Shown: positions 34,185-42,930 of the stretch, one piece after another
How positions within the stretch are numbered: the stretch's first letter is position 1
Layout of the letters: each line of letters opens with the position of its first letter
NCBI RefSeq assembly: GCF_000763885.1
Contig: NZ_JRKO01000001.1
Coordinates: 89,501-153,500 of the forward strand
DNA length: 64,000 bases
Direction of reading: 5' to 3'
Source: Paracoccus versutus
GTDB taxonomy: Bacteria > Pseudomonadota > Alphaproteobacteria > Rhodobacterales > Rhodobacteraceae
Notes under the pieces: generated by a model
What the model saw: only the letters and a program-made list of their open reading frames with translations
Databases searched by the model: none
Told to the model about the DNA's origin: nothing
Program-made: the position numbers and the translations under genes

Positions 34185-34543
34185 TCACTTCCGTCTACAT
34201 GAACTACCATCGACATGTACGTGGACATTGTGATCTCAGCAGATTCAGACGACAGCGCTTTCGTGGCCGACCTCGATAATCTTGGCACAAAGATTGTCGC
34301 CTCCTAACATTCTGTGCGCTCAAAGATTGAAGGTCGGCCTCAGCGTCTGTCAGCAACGCTAATAAGACCGGAGGTTCGAGGCAATGATCCACCTCGCAGC
34401 AGGACCTATCAAGTCGCGAGTAATCCCTCCCGACCCCAGCGCGGACACTGCAGTCGATCATTGGCAAGCCACCGTTGCAAGCTTGCCAAACGTGTTGCGA
34501 CATGGCCCTATGTGCTTTGGGAGCGGAGGGATGATCGGGGACA
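34185..34543. other. Gene-free stretch before the defence-type island, with one hairpin
   Basis: No gene is supported in these 359 bases. A perfect hairpin is present at 34461-34489 (arms TTGGCAAGC and GCTTGCCAA around 11 bases). A short frame MIGDSETW (34531-34557) overlaps the start of the next gene; it lacks a spaced ribosome site and is only noted. The stretch marks the junction between the redox block and the island. Confidence 0.5.
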
Positions 34544-37426
34544 GTGAAACTTGGTGATATCGACGCGTACGAACGCCGCCTCCGGGATGCGATCGTTGCC
34601 TTCAACAAGAAGCAAGTATCAGGGGTCACACTTATTGAAGCCGTCGACGAGGCAAATCTCTGGCCGGACGGTTTCGAGCAAGCACAGCCTTTCCTGAGTG
34701 AGCTTCATTTGTCGGCGCTCTTCGATAGGAGCCCGCTTTTGCTTTGTGCCATCGCGGCCGAGATTGGGTTCAGATTCGAGGGAGTCGGTACCGAATTTTG
34801 GAACAAGCTTGCTACGGCGCTTGGGGTTCCGATCACGATGTCGGATCGAACGAGGTTCGGCGACGTCTTTAAGGCGACAGCACAAAAGTTTAGACTTTCG
34901 AAGCCCTCGGGAAGTGCCTTTAGCGCGCACTTCTCTATAATTTCTTGGCCCATCGCCAATGCTCTATTGCCGCTGGATCTCATTGGTCCTGTCACGCGCC
35001 TTCTTGCTAGAGCTCCCGCAACCGCACTTCCTGGACCTGGGCGCAACGCCAATTTCCCTAGTCTAAGAGCGTGGGCCAGCGCGGCAGAAGGAGCCAGGCT
35101 GGTCGATTGGTTACGGTTCGAAGCGTCATCGGAACGAGTATTGACTTCTTTGCTCACAGAGAACCGAGGCGGCGGTATTTCGGCGCTTAGCTATTCACGC
35201 CTTCACGACTCGATCTCGAAATCGTCTGAAGCGTTCTTCGCCGCTCGCGCAGCACGTCGGCGTGCCCGGCGGATTAGGGGAGGAAGTATCGCTCCAGAGA
35301 GTCCGGGGCGCCTCATAGTAACTCGGGAGTTGGCTGGCTTGAGGCTATACGCCACATGGCCCGCCTTGCCCGGTGAATTGGTTGATGAAGCCAAGAATAT
35401 TGCACGTGCTGCGGGTTGGCGGCCGCAGCTTTGGGGGGCTGGCGCGCGCCTGCATAGTGATACCGCCCTTGGAGACGGCCCTTTTGCGCTAACACACTCG
35501 GACGTCCCTCGAGGCGATCATGCATCCTATGGCGATGCGGCGGCCGTGTTTGGTGAGGGCAGTGCGATTGCCGCGGCGCTTGCCAGCCGCAGCATAGATT
35601 GGAACGAATCTTTGTTGTTCGATGTAAACGACGAACGCACGCGGGGCGAGCAACGCTTTGCGCCTTTCGATCTCAGTAGCGGATATGCATGGATTGCCTG
35701 TCGCGCGGGAATGACTTCTCTCGATCAGCTCCATTTCATCGGGTCGGTCGCCGGCTATCGGCTATTCGAGGCGAGTCTTGCAGATGAAACCGCGCGCACG
35801 ATCCTCGGCAACCATGGACTGTTAGCTGCCGGGGATCGCAGCTTTGTCGCCCGCCACCCGATCGACGCGATCATAGCACCCCAAGGCGTGGTTCGGCCCG
35901 ACAGACCCTTCACGATCTATCGGCTGGGGCCCCCAATCGACGTTGGCGAACCTCAGCGGCTGCGCAACGCTGAGCAGGTGAGTGGACAGCCTCGCGTACG
36001 CTGCGAGGGCGCTCAGGAGCCGGACGATATTCCGATCAGCCTGTCCCTCCTCGAGCGTGATGGAGCATTCTCTGCACTCATAGAGCGGAGGCTGCAGTTG
36101 CGTCTCGAAAGCGCGCATGCGCTCAGGGCCGTTCCGCTCACAACTGAGCTTGAAATCAATGGTAAGCTCATCGTTCGTAACGTCGGCGAACTTGCCGAAC
36201 TTCCCGTCACTGTCGACCAGCATTCGCCACTCCTGACGGGCCTATATGCGGACGGCATCCGCACACGACTCCTCGAGAGTGGGGTAGGCACTCTTCGTTT
36301 CTCGGTTGGACGGCTAGCCAGTATTGAGGTGCCACTCGCACGACCGAAGGGTGCTGTCGACTGGTCAACCACTCCTCCAACTCTCATCGATGCGGACGGC
36401 TCAGCCAGTATGGCCTGCGCGCCCGCCACTGCGCCCCACCGCTTCGTTCCGGCGCCGGCAGTCGTTCGCCCCGAGAGTGGCGCTGTCGGGTACGTGTTTC
36501 GGTTCGGCGACGGGCGCTTTGCAGATCCGATGAACCTCCTAGCGAGTCCAAGCTTCAATCTTGGCGATTTCGCCGCCGCCTTTAATGACTTAGGCTCACG
36601 CCAGCTTCGCGATGGGGAGCGGGGGAGCGGTGATCTCGCGCGGGCACGCATCGCATGGTCACGCGCGCAATGCGGAACGTTGCAAGCTCTGGCAGCGAAA
36701 AGTCGGATCGTGCAGCAATTCGAAGAACCACTCATCTACAATCTCTGTGGTCGTGAGTGGTTCGATCGAGAGCGAGATGACAAATCCTCTCGATCCGACC
36801 CTCACCAAGCACTCTATCTGGTCGCGCTGGAGCAGGGTCTCGCCAGCCTGCCCGAGGGCGTTCCGGAACGATACGCCGGGGACTTTGCCGAGGCTTTTGC
36901 GGTCCGGGCCCGTGACCTCGATCCAGACTGGCCGCTTAGGCGGCCGACTCCGCGAGACGACGCGATGGACGACGCGCTCAACCTCGGCTTCACCGACGCG
37001 GTGAATACCCTTCAGGCGCGTGGCTCCTTGCCCGGCGTCGATCCGGATGATTGCGATTTCGGTAGTCCAGAGGATGCTTGGGCCTCTGCGGCAGAGGAAG
37101 CCATACGCCGGATTCGTCGATCACGCCTCACTCGCCTGATCGCGCCTGATGAAGGGGGGCGACAACTGCGCGACCGCTTCTATTCGAACATCGGCGTTGC
37201 CGAGATGGCTGAGGATCTCGCGGCGTGGTCCCGCACCTTCGCACTACCGCGGGGGCAATTGAGCGTTGAAGCAGCTGCTGCCGCGCTCCAACTGTGGCTT
37301 TCCCCAGCCGCTTGTGAGGCGCTTGATGCTGCGATGCGGGTGCTGGTCAATGACCCGTTCGTTGCTCGAGCGAGCCGCTATGCGGCGATCCGTATGGACG
37401 CGACCTTGGGCAGCGCGGTCTCATGA
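34544..37426 (+). CDS. Uncharacterised 960-residue protein of the defence-type island
   Basis: A large soluble protein, GTG start, with no Walker motif, signal peptide, transmembrane helix or recognised nuclease motif. An Arg-rich basic stretch (AARAARRRARRIRGGS) is near residues 230-250; the middle part looks beta-rich and the C-terminal part helical, with a conserved-looking IYNLCGREWFDRERD. Its stop overlaps the ATG of the SNF2-like ATPase (ATGA), so the two are made together, and a role as partner or specificity subunit of that ATPase is an inference. The start could lie further downstream. Confidence 0.72.
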   Translation: MKLGDIDAYERRLRDAIVAFNKKQVSGVTLIEAVDEANLWPDGFEQAQPFLSELHLSALFDRSPLLLCAIAAEIGFRFEGVGTEFWNKLATALGVPITMSDRTRFGDVFKATAQKFRLSKPSGSAFSAHFSIISWPIANALLPLDLIGPVTRLLARAPATALPGPGRNANFPSLRAWASAAEGARLVDWLRFEASSERVLTSLLTENRGGGISALSYSRLHDSISKSSEAFFAARAARRRARRIRGGSIAPESPGRLIVTRELAGLRLYATWPALPGELVDEAKNIARAAGWRPQLWGAGARLHSDTALGDGPFALTHSDVPRGDHASYGDAAAVFGEGSAIAAALASRSIDWNESLLFDVNDERTRGEQRFAPFDLSSGYAWIACRAGMTSLDQLHFIGSVAGYRLFEASLADETARTILGNHGLLAAGDRSFVARHPIDAIIAPQGVVRPDRPFTIYRLGPPIDVGEPQRLRNAEQVSGQPRVRCEGAQEPDDIPISLSLLERDGAFSALIERRLQLRLESAHALRAVPLTTELEINGKLIVRNVGELAELPVTVDQHSPLLTGLYADGIRTRLLESGVGTLRFSVGRLASIEVPLARPKGAVDWSTTPPTLIDADGSASMACAPATAPHRFVPAPAVVRPESGAVGYVFRFGDGRFADPMNLLASPSFNLGDFAAAFNDLGSRQLRDGERGSGDLARARIAWSRAQCGTLQALAAKSRIVQQFEEPLIYNLCGREWFDRERDDKSSRSDPHQALYLVALEQGLASLPEGVPERYAGDFAEAFAVRARDLDPDWPLRRPTPRDDAMDDALNLGFTDAVNTLQARGSLPGVDPDDCDFGSPEDAWASAAEEAIRRIRRSRLTRLIAPDEGGRQLRDRFYSNIGVAEMAEDLAAWSRTFALPRGQLSVEAAAAALQLWLSPAACEALDAAMRVLVNDPFVARASRYAAIRMDATLGSAVS

Positions 37427-40296
37427 GCGACTTCAATCGACTTCTCCTCAACCTCCATGCCGAAGCGCGCCGCTGCGATCGTGATCAAGCTTTGCTTGGC
37501 GCGCTCGGGGTGGGTGCGTTCGCCTATCCGCATCAACTCGATAGCGTCCATCGTATGTTGACCGCATCGGCCTGTCGCTGGCTGCTGGCCGACGAGGTCG
37601 GCCTTGGGAAAACGGTCCAGGCAATCATGGTAATGCGTGCACTTGCAGCGCAGTCTTCCCGCCTGTTGAACGTGGCCCTCGTTGTGCCCGACGACCTGGT
37701 CGAGCAATGGGAAAAGGAGTTGCTGGCGCGCGGGCACGCAATCGCGATCGAAGCCGGCGAGTCGGGGGGACCCAACAGTAATCTCCTTATGCGCCTCATC
37801 CGGCCGAGCCGGATCGTGGCGGGCGGAAAGATCGCTGCTGACAAAATCGACATGCTTCTCGTCGACGAGTTTACCAAGCTGCAGGTCGCGGTTCGCAACG
37901 AACTGATCGCGGCCGCACGAACAATTCCGCACGTCATCGCGATGACAGCTACGCCGGCGCTTCACCAGGTTCGCACGCGCGGCGAACTCATGGAGTTGCT
38001 CGAGCCGGAGGCCGCGCGAATTGCCCGGGCCGAAGGCCGCAATGTCCTTGATGTACTCTCGGAGCGCGAACAGGCAGCCTTCGACCGGTTCCGCGGTGAA
38101 CTCGCCGACGCCGCCCGCCGTCGAGCCGTCGAGGACAGCTATGGCCTCTACCGGCGGCTCATTCGAACTCAACGCACCGACTATCCCGACACTTTGCCAC
38201 AGCGCCGCTACCAACCGATCCGCGTCGCGCCAACTGACGGCGACGTGCAACGCGCCAAAGCAACTCGAGCCTACCTTGAGGCGGCCGAAGCAGCCGGTCT
38301 CGACTACAGGCGGGACGCACTCCTCCAAGTTGCCGGTCGCAGTCCACAATCGCTACGTGAACGACTCTCAACGCTCAAACGGACGCAAGCAGTTGCCGAT
38401 GCCTGGCGGCGCATCGAGACCGTGCTACGCGACGAACCTGGGGACGCCAAGCTTGATGCACTGGTCGACCACGTTCGAGAGGTCCGCGCCATGAAGCCCG
38501 ACGCTCGCATCGTGATCGTCGCGGAGGACAATCCCACCACCGACTACCTTCACGATGCACTAACAAGGCTCGTCGATGCCAAGGTCGCTCGAAAACGTCG
38601 TGTGATGCGAGCAGCTGAAGAACTCGAAGTTCAAGTCGCCATGCTCAAAGACGCGCTTGAAGATTTCGTCAACGGGGAAGCGAATATCTTGATTGCCGCG
38701 CTCGACGCTCGTGAAGGTCACAATCTTCAATTCGCAGACGAGATCATCTTCTTCGCGCTCCCGTGGTCGCCGCCGGACATTCAGCAGTGGATCGGGCGAA
38801 TCGACCGTCTCGGGACGCGAGGGGTTCCATCGAGTCGAACCATCGCCATCACCCCCATCGTGACGGAGAACTCAATCGAGGCTCGAATCCTCGAGGTGCT
38901 CGAGGCGACGAAGGTGTTTGAGAGAAGTGAGGTTTGGGACGACTCTGAATGGGAGGCTATCAGCAAGGCTATTAACGCGGCGGCTGAAGGTGATCGCGGA
39001 GCGACCTGGAGCGACGCCACATCATATGCGCGCAACCTCGGCGAAACCGCAAATGATTGGCTGAAAAGTACCAAGCTACCGCCTAGCCCCCGTACTACGA
39101 TCGCAGAAAAGAGAGCTGCTGGTCTGCGCAACCGTGACTATGCGTGCCCGCTCACCGCCGAGGCTGAGGATCGAAAACTCAACTGGTTCCAGTCGCGCGA
39201 GCGAGGTCTGGATGTCCTTCTCAACTTGGCGCGCGAAGAGTATTTCGACATCCGTAGCGGAAAGGATGGCCAACAGAGCTTCAAGACGATCTGGTACAGA
39301 GGTGATGGTCGCGAACCGGAATTGGCCCTGCCCGACATCGACAACCGGAGTTCTTGGCATCGGCAAGCCTTTATCACGAAACGCGCTGCCATTGAATGTC
39401 CTCCCAACACCTATGTAGAGCAGAAGGATGGCCAGAAGCGTCGCCTGCACTTCCTCGATCATGGCTGCAGCTTGCACGACCAATTGATCGATGCACTCAT
39501 TAGAAAGCCCATATCAAGCGACCTCACGACTGAGTTTGTCGTGGAGTTCCCATCAGGTCATCCGATCCTTTCATGGAAAGGCAGGAGGCTTTTCATCGCC
39601 GTTGCAGTGCTCGATCTCTCCAGTGCCCTGGCGCCGGACTTAGATGCGATTATCGGCCCGATCGACAGGCAAGCGTCGAAACCCGAACAGGATGCGCGCA
39701 ACACCGCACTTCGATCCCTTGAAGCGTCGCTTGCTGCAGATCGTCGTTGGCTACTCGACCGCTGCCCGCCTATGTTCCTCATGAGCGTGTTCGTCGAGAA
39801 CATGGGCAGCTTCTCACCGGCGATGGCGACAGCCAGTGCGATCCTGGATCCGTCACATGACCGGTTGCGCGGTCGCCAACTTTCGCGACGACGAACATCT
39901 CTTGCGGAGCCGCAGATTGCAGAGGCTCGCGCCGCCGCACAGGCGGACCTACAAAAACGGGGGTCTGAAGCGCTTGGGCGCGCGCTCGTTTCTATCAACG
40001 GCGCTGTGGATACTCGCCTGTTCGCGGTCGACGCAGATGCGGTTCAGCATGTCGAAGCGGCGCGAGCCGAACTAGCAAGTGCCGAGGCTTTAGATCAGAA
40101 GCTGGTTTTCAATCAGGCGGCAGTGCGTGGGGCAAAGCTGGCGGTCGAATTCAATGAGAGGGCAAGCGCCGCGCGCAAGGCCTGGCTTACCGGAGCGGCG
40201 GGTAGCGTTTCGAAAGCGGCTACGTTGAGCAAGCGGCGGTATTTCTGGGTTGTTCCCAGGGCTATGTCCGAGGAGAGCCTAGGAGCCTCTCAATAG
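37423..40296 (+). CDS. SNF2/RapA-like DNA translocase (DrmD/DpdE-type)
   Basis: A 957-residue SF2 ATPase. Order of motifs: YPHQLDSV (about 35-42), LLADEVGLGKTVQA (54-67, Walker A), LLVDEFTKL (145-153, Walker B, DEFT rather than DEAH), AMTATPAL (173-180), and in the second lobe LIAALDAREGHNLQFADEII and QWIGRIDRLGTRG with the arginine finger. Such RapA-type proteins occur in DISARM (DrmD), Dpd and other defence islands. The last 35 bases overlap the convergent gene on the other strand. About 450 C-terminal residues are unassigned. Confidence 0.85.
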   Translation: MSDFNRLLLNLHAEARRCDRDQALLGALGVGAFAYPHQLDSVHRMLTASACRWLLADEVGLGKTVQAIMVMRALAAQSSRLLNVALVVPDDLVEQWEKELLARGHAIAIEAGESGGPNSNLLMRLIRPSRIVAGGKIAADKIDMLLVDEFTKLQVAVRNELIAAARTIPHVIAMTATPALHQVRTRGELMELLEPEAARIARAEGRNVLDVLSEREQAAFDRFRGELADAARRRAVEDSYGLYRRLIRTQRTDYPDTLPQRRYQPIRVAPTDGDVQRAKATRAYLEAAEAAGLDYRRDALLQVAGRSPQSLRERLSTLKRTQAVADAWRRIETVLRDEPGDAKLDALVDHVREVRAMKPDARIVIVAEDNPTTDYLHDALTRLVDAKVARKRRVMRAAEELEVQVAMLKDALEDFVNGEANILIAALDAREGHNLQFADEIIFFALPWSPPDIQQWIGRIDRLGTRGVPSSRTIAITPIVTENSIEARILEVLEATKVFERSEVWDDSEWEAISKAINAAAEGDRGATWSDATSYARNLGETANDWLKSTKLPPSPRTTIAEKRAAGLRNRDYACPLTAEAEDRKLNWFQSRERGLDVLLNLAREEYFDIRSGKDGQQSFKTIWYRGDGREPELALPDIDNRSSWHRQAFITKRAAIECPPNTYVEQKDGQKRRLHFLDHGCSLHDQLIDALIRKPISSDLTTEFVVEFPSGHPILSWKGRRLFIAVAVLDLSSALAPDLDAIIGPIDRQASKPEQDARNTALRSLEASLAADRRWLLDRCPPMFLMSVFVENMGSFSPAMATASAILDPSHDRLRGRQLSRRRTSLAEPQIAEARAAAQADLQKRGSEALGRALVSINGAVDTRLFAVDADAVQHVEAARAELASAEALDQKLVFNQAAVRGAKLAVEFNERASAARKAWLTGAAGSVSKAATLSKRRYFWVVPRAMSEESLGASQ

Positions 40297-41212
40297 CTCC
40301 ACGCGCTTGATCGTCGAGGCGCCAGGACCAAGCGCTGACCTGATCGCCAGTCAGCAACGCAGCTCGCTCGACTTGTCGCGGGGGCGGTGTCAGGAATTCG
40401 AACGTTCCTGCCTCTCGGTTAACAGCCCAGACCGGTTGTCTCGCGGACAGTGTGATACCTACGATAATCCAGTGCCAGATGTCGCGTGTCGGCGGCTCCC
40501 ACACTGTTGCCCTTCCATTCTCAATCGCCAAAATGACCCGGCGCTTCCGATATCCTCCGCTGATCGTGGCCGGAAAGCATCCGTCACAGTCGGCGCGAGC
40601 CCACCGCCCGCTCGGGCCGTCCGGTGTGCCAAAGTAGGCACCCGTTCCGCTCAGGACCGCCAGGTTCTGCGGTTCATCGAGGGAATACCGTTCGCCCGAA
40701 CTCGCCAGCGCTCGAGCGTACTCACTGAGTGCCTTGGCATCGTCCTGGGGCTGGTCCGCGCCTCCTAGTTCAACTAGGGCATCCCGCCACGCTGGTCGAC
40801 CTAGCTCGACGTGGAGAGGCGTCGTGATCAAATCCATTCTGTCATCCACCGGCACTCGCCTGATCGGATCGTTAGAACTGAGCGCCACCGCACCGAGCAC
40901 CACATTGTCGGCGCCGCCCCACACCAAACGCCGCGGAGTGGTCGGCGCATATCCGCGCCCGGCACCAGTCGCTAGTTCATCGATATCTCCAGACCGCATG
41001 AGCACGCCGATCGCGTCGTCGATCGCTGCGCGCAAAGTGTCTTCGGCGATATCCAGAGGACGATAAGCCTCCTTTATCCCGCTGGTGATGCGGCCGCGAC
41101 TGACATACCCCCCCTCCCGGATTGCGTCGCGGATGTGCCTTAATACGCTGCCTAGTAGTGCCTCTTCAGTGTCGAGGTTTAGGACTTGCGCCCATAGTGA
41201 ACTGTTGCTCAT
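40262..41212 (-). CDS. Uncharacterised 316-residue protein with winged-helix-like N-terminus
   Basis: A soluble protein. The first 80 residues are helical with a pattern like a winged helix (LGSVLRHIRDAIREGGYVSRG, then AIDDAIGVLMRSGDIDEL); the remainder is a beta-rich domain with DGCFPATISGGYRKRRVILAIENG, resembling nothing I can name. Its ATG overlaps the stop of the NERD-UvrD gene (ATGA). As the last gene of the minus-strand operon it may be an adaptor or regulator of the helicase. Confidence 0.7.
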   Translation of the reverse strand: MSNSSLWAQVLNLDTEEALLGSVLRHIRDAIREGGYVSRGRITSGIKEAYRPLDIAEDTLRAAIDDAIGVLMRSGDIDELATGAGRGYAPTTPRRLVWGGADNVVLGAVALSSNDPIRRVPVDDRMDLITTPLHVELGRPAWRDALVELGGADQPQDDAKALSEYARALASSGERYSLDEPQNLAVLSGTGAYFGTPDGPSGRWARADCDGCFPATISGGYRKRRVILAIENGRATVWEPPTRDIWHWIIVGITLSARQPVWAVNREAGTFEFLTPPPRQVERAALLTGDQVSAWSWRLDDQARGAIERLLGSPRT

Positions 41213-42930
41213 TCGTCGGAGCCGAGTGCCACAGCCGCCGCTATCGCATCATCCAGTTGTTCGCGCGACGATCGGTCGTGCGCCACTATGATCAGATGCG
41301 AACGAGCACGCGTCAGCGCGACATAGAGATCGCAAACCGTGAAGAGGCCACCGAGCCCCGAAAAATCGGCAAGCACGACCACGTCGGCCTCGAGCCCCTT
41401 AAAACTGCGCGCGGTCGTCACCAAGACACCGCGGCCCTCACGCCAAGTCCCAGCGTCTTCGACGAGCGCCACTCCGTCAACATCACGGACGTTTGCGAGT
41501 GGTCCCTTTCCTTTGGCCGTTGGACCAAGAATGGCGATTTGACGCGATGTGAGCCGGTGCTCTTTCAATAGCGAACGCAGTTCTCCGCGGATCAGTCCGG
41601 CGATCGATGCGGCGTTAGGGGGAGTAATGATCTTCGGAGGCCTCCCGAGGGGTGCCGTCTCGAACGGTAGGGAGGCTATATTGGTCGCGGCGGTGGCGCA
41701 GGCGACGATTCGGCGCGTGTTCCGGCAGTTGATGTCGAGTTGAAAGCGAAACGCACCCTTAATGGGCGGGTCCACCGGCTCACGACGTAGGCTTTGCGCT
41801 GTATCAAGAAATGCCCAAACCGGGCCGTTCTCCTCGAGGAGATACTCAAGCGCGTCCCACCAGCCGGGGGAAAAGTCCTGCGCCTCATCAACCACGAGTG
41901 CAGTAAACACCGGACCATCGCTATAGAGGTCCATCGCCGCCTGCGCGAGCAGATCGGGCGCCAGTTCGTCCCACCATCTCTGCGGCTGGGCGGCATTCGC
42001 GTTGAAATCAATAGCAGCCTCTCGGCAAAGGTCGGCCGCGAGGCGATGGAAGTTCTCAACCCTAATGCGCCCCCCATTCTCGACGAGTTCGTCGGCGAAC
42101 TCTTCCCGAATCCACTTTGCAAGTTCCGAGTTGAAACAGGTAAACAACACTCTGTGGCCCGCGCCTGCGAACGACCTTGCGCGTTGCATGGCTAAGAGCG
42201 TTTTGCCGGACCCGGCGACGCCTTCGATGATCGCACGAGGATTGGTCTCGAACCCGCGCAAGACCTGGAGTTGCTGACGGGTCAGTCGGGCAAGCGTCGC
42301 CTCATTGGCGGACAGGCTCACACTGAGTGGTTGGTAGATCCGGAACTCTGGCGCCAGCGCCTTGCGCACCGCCTCAATATCTTCAATCGAGAGCTCAGGT
42401 TTGAAAGCGCCGTTGGCTTTATAGACCCGCGTCAATCCTGCCTCGAGGTCGGCCATGTCGTCGATCGATAGCACGGCCTCGAGCGGCAGATCCGTCGGCG
42501 CCTCCCCCTTGAGCACGCAGTGCGGGAACGCAACCGCTGTGCCCCAGGTCACACGCTCGACGAGTGCTTTCCCACATATCAGTTCGACACGCTTCCGCAG
42601 AGCCCATTTGCTTCGGGACGCCTGTCGAACCGGGTCTTTGATTTCTTCTACACCACTCCTCTTGCGCCGAAACCACCGACGCTGCCGGACCTCGATCTCG
42701 CCGCCCTTGACTTCAAGAACAAGCACGCCGTGCTTGCGGTGAAGGATCAGGAAGTCGGCCTCTCCCTCGCGAGCTGGGGCGCCGAGATCGTCACGGGCAG
42801 GATTTGCCCATGGGAGGGAATGCATTACGATGAAACCGGCCCCGAGGCTGGTTTGCATTGCGCGCGCGACGTCGGCCTCTGATCCATGCTCCATCGTGTC
42901 CGGATCGATCGGCGGGATAAACAACGCCAT
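41209..42930 (-). CDS. NERD-domain nuclease fused to UvrD/Rep-type helicase
   Basis: A 573-residue fusion. The N-terminal NERD domain has the nuclease-like pattern GEADFLILHRKHGVLVLEVKGG (Asp59, Glu73 and Lys75 as D-E-x-K). The helicase core follows: IEGVAGSGKTLLA (235-247), FTCFNSELAKW, VVDEAQDFS (347-355), NCRNTRRI, TARSFKGLEADVV and the C-terminal VALTRARSHLIIV. The start overlaps the stop of the giant helicase gene by one base. NERD-helicases are seen in defence islands and plausibly cut and unwind foreign DNA. Confidence 0.9.
   Translation of the reverse strand: MALFIPPIDPDTMEHGSEADVARAMQTSLGAGFIVMHSLPWANPARDDLGAPAREGEADFLILHRKHGVLVLEVKGGEIEVRQRRWFRRKRSGVEEIKDPVRQASRSKWALRKRVELICGKALVERVTWGTAVAFPHCVLKGEAPTDLPLEAVLSIDDMADLEAGLTRVYKANGAFKPELSIEDIEAVRKALAPEFRIYQPLSVSLSANEATLARLTRQQLQVLRGFETNPRAIIEGVAGSGKTLLAMQRARSFAGAGHRVLFTCFNSELAKWIREEFADELVENGGRIRVENFHRLAADLCREAAIDFNANAAQPQRWWDELAPDLLAQAAMDLYSDGPVFTALVVDEAQDFSPGWWDALEYLLEENGPVWAFLDTAQSLRREPVDPPIKGAFRFQLDINCRNTRRIVACATAATNIASLPFETAPLGRPPKIITPPNAASIAGLIRGELRSLLKEHRLTSRQIAILGPTAKGKGPLANVRDVDGVALVEDAGTWREGRGVLVTTARSFKGLEADVVVLADFSGLGGLFTVCDLYVALTRARSHLIIVAHDRSSREQLDDAIAAAVALGSDE

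Noticed and set aside
34215-34307. 30-codon frame after the small ArsR gene
   Set aside because: Too short, no ribosome site and no similarity recognised.
34531-34557. Eight-codon leader peptide MIGDSETW before the 960-aa gene
   Set aside because: GGAGGG directly abuts the ATG, too close to work as a ribosome site; nothing else supports translation.
37378-38349. 323-codon minus-strand frame opposite the SNF2 gene
   Set aside because: Opposite strand carries Walker motifs; no ribosome site or motif in this frame.
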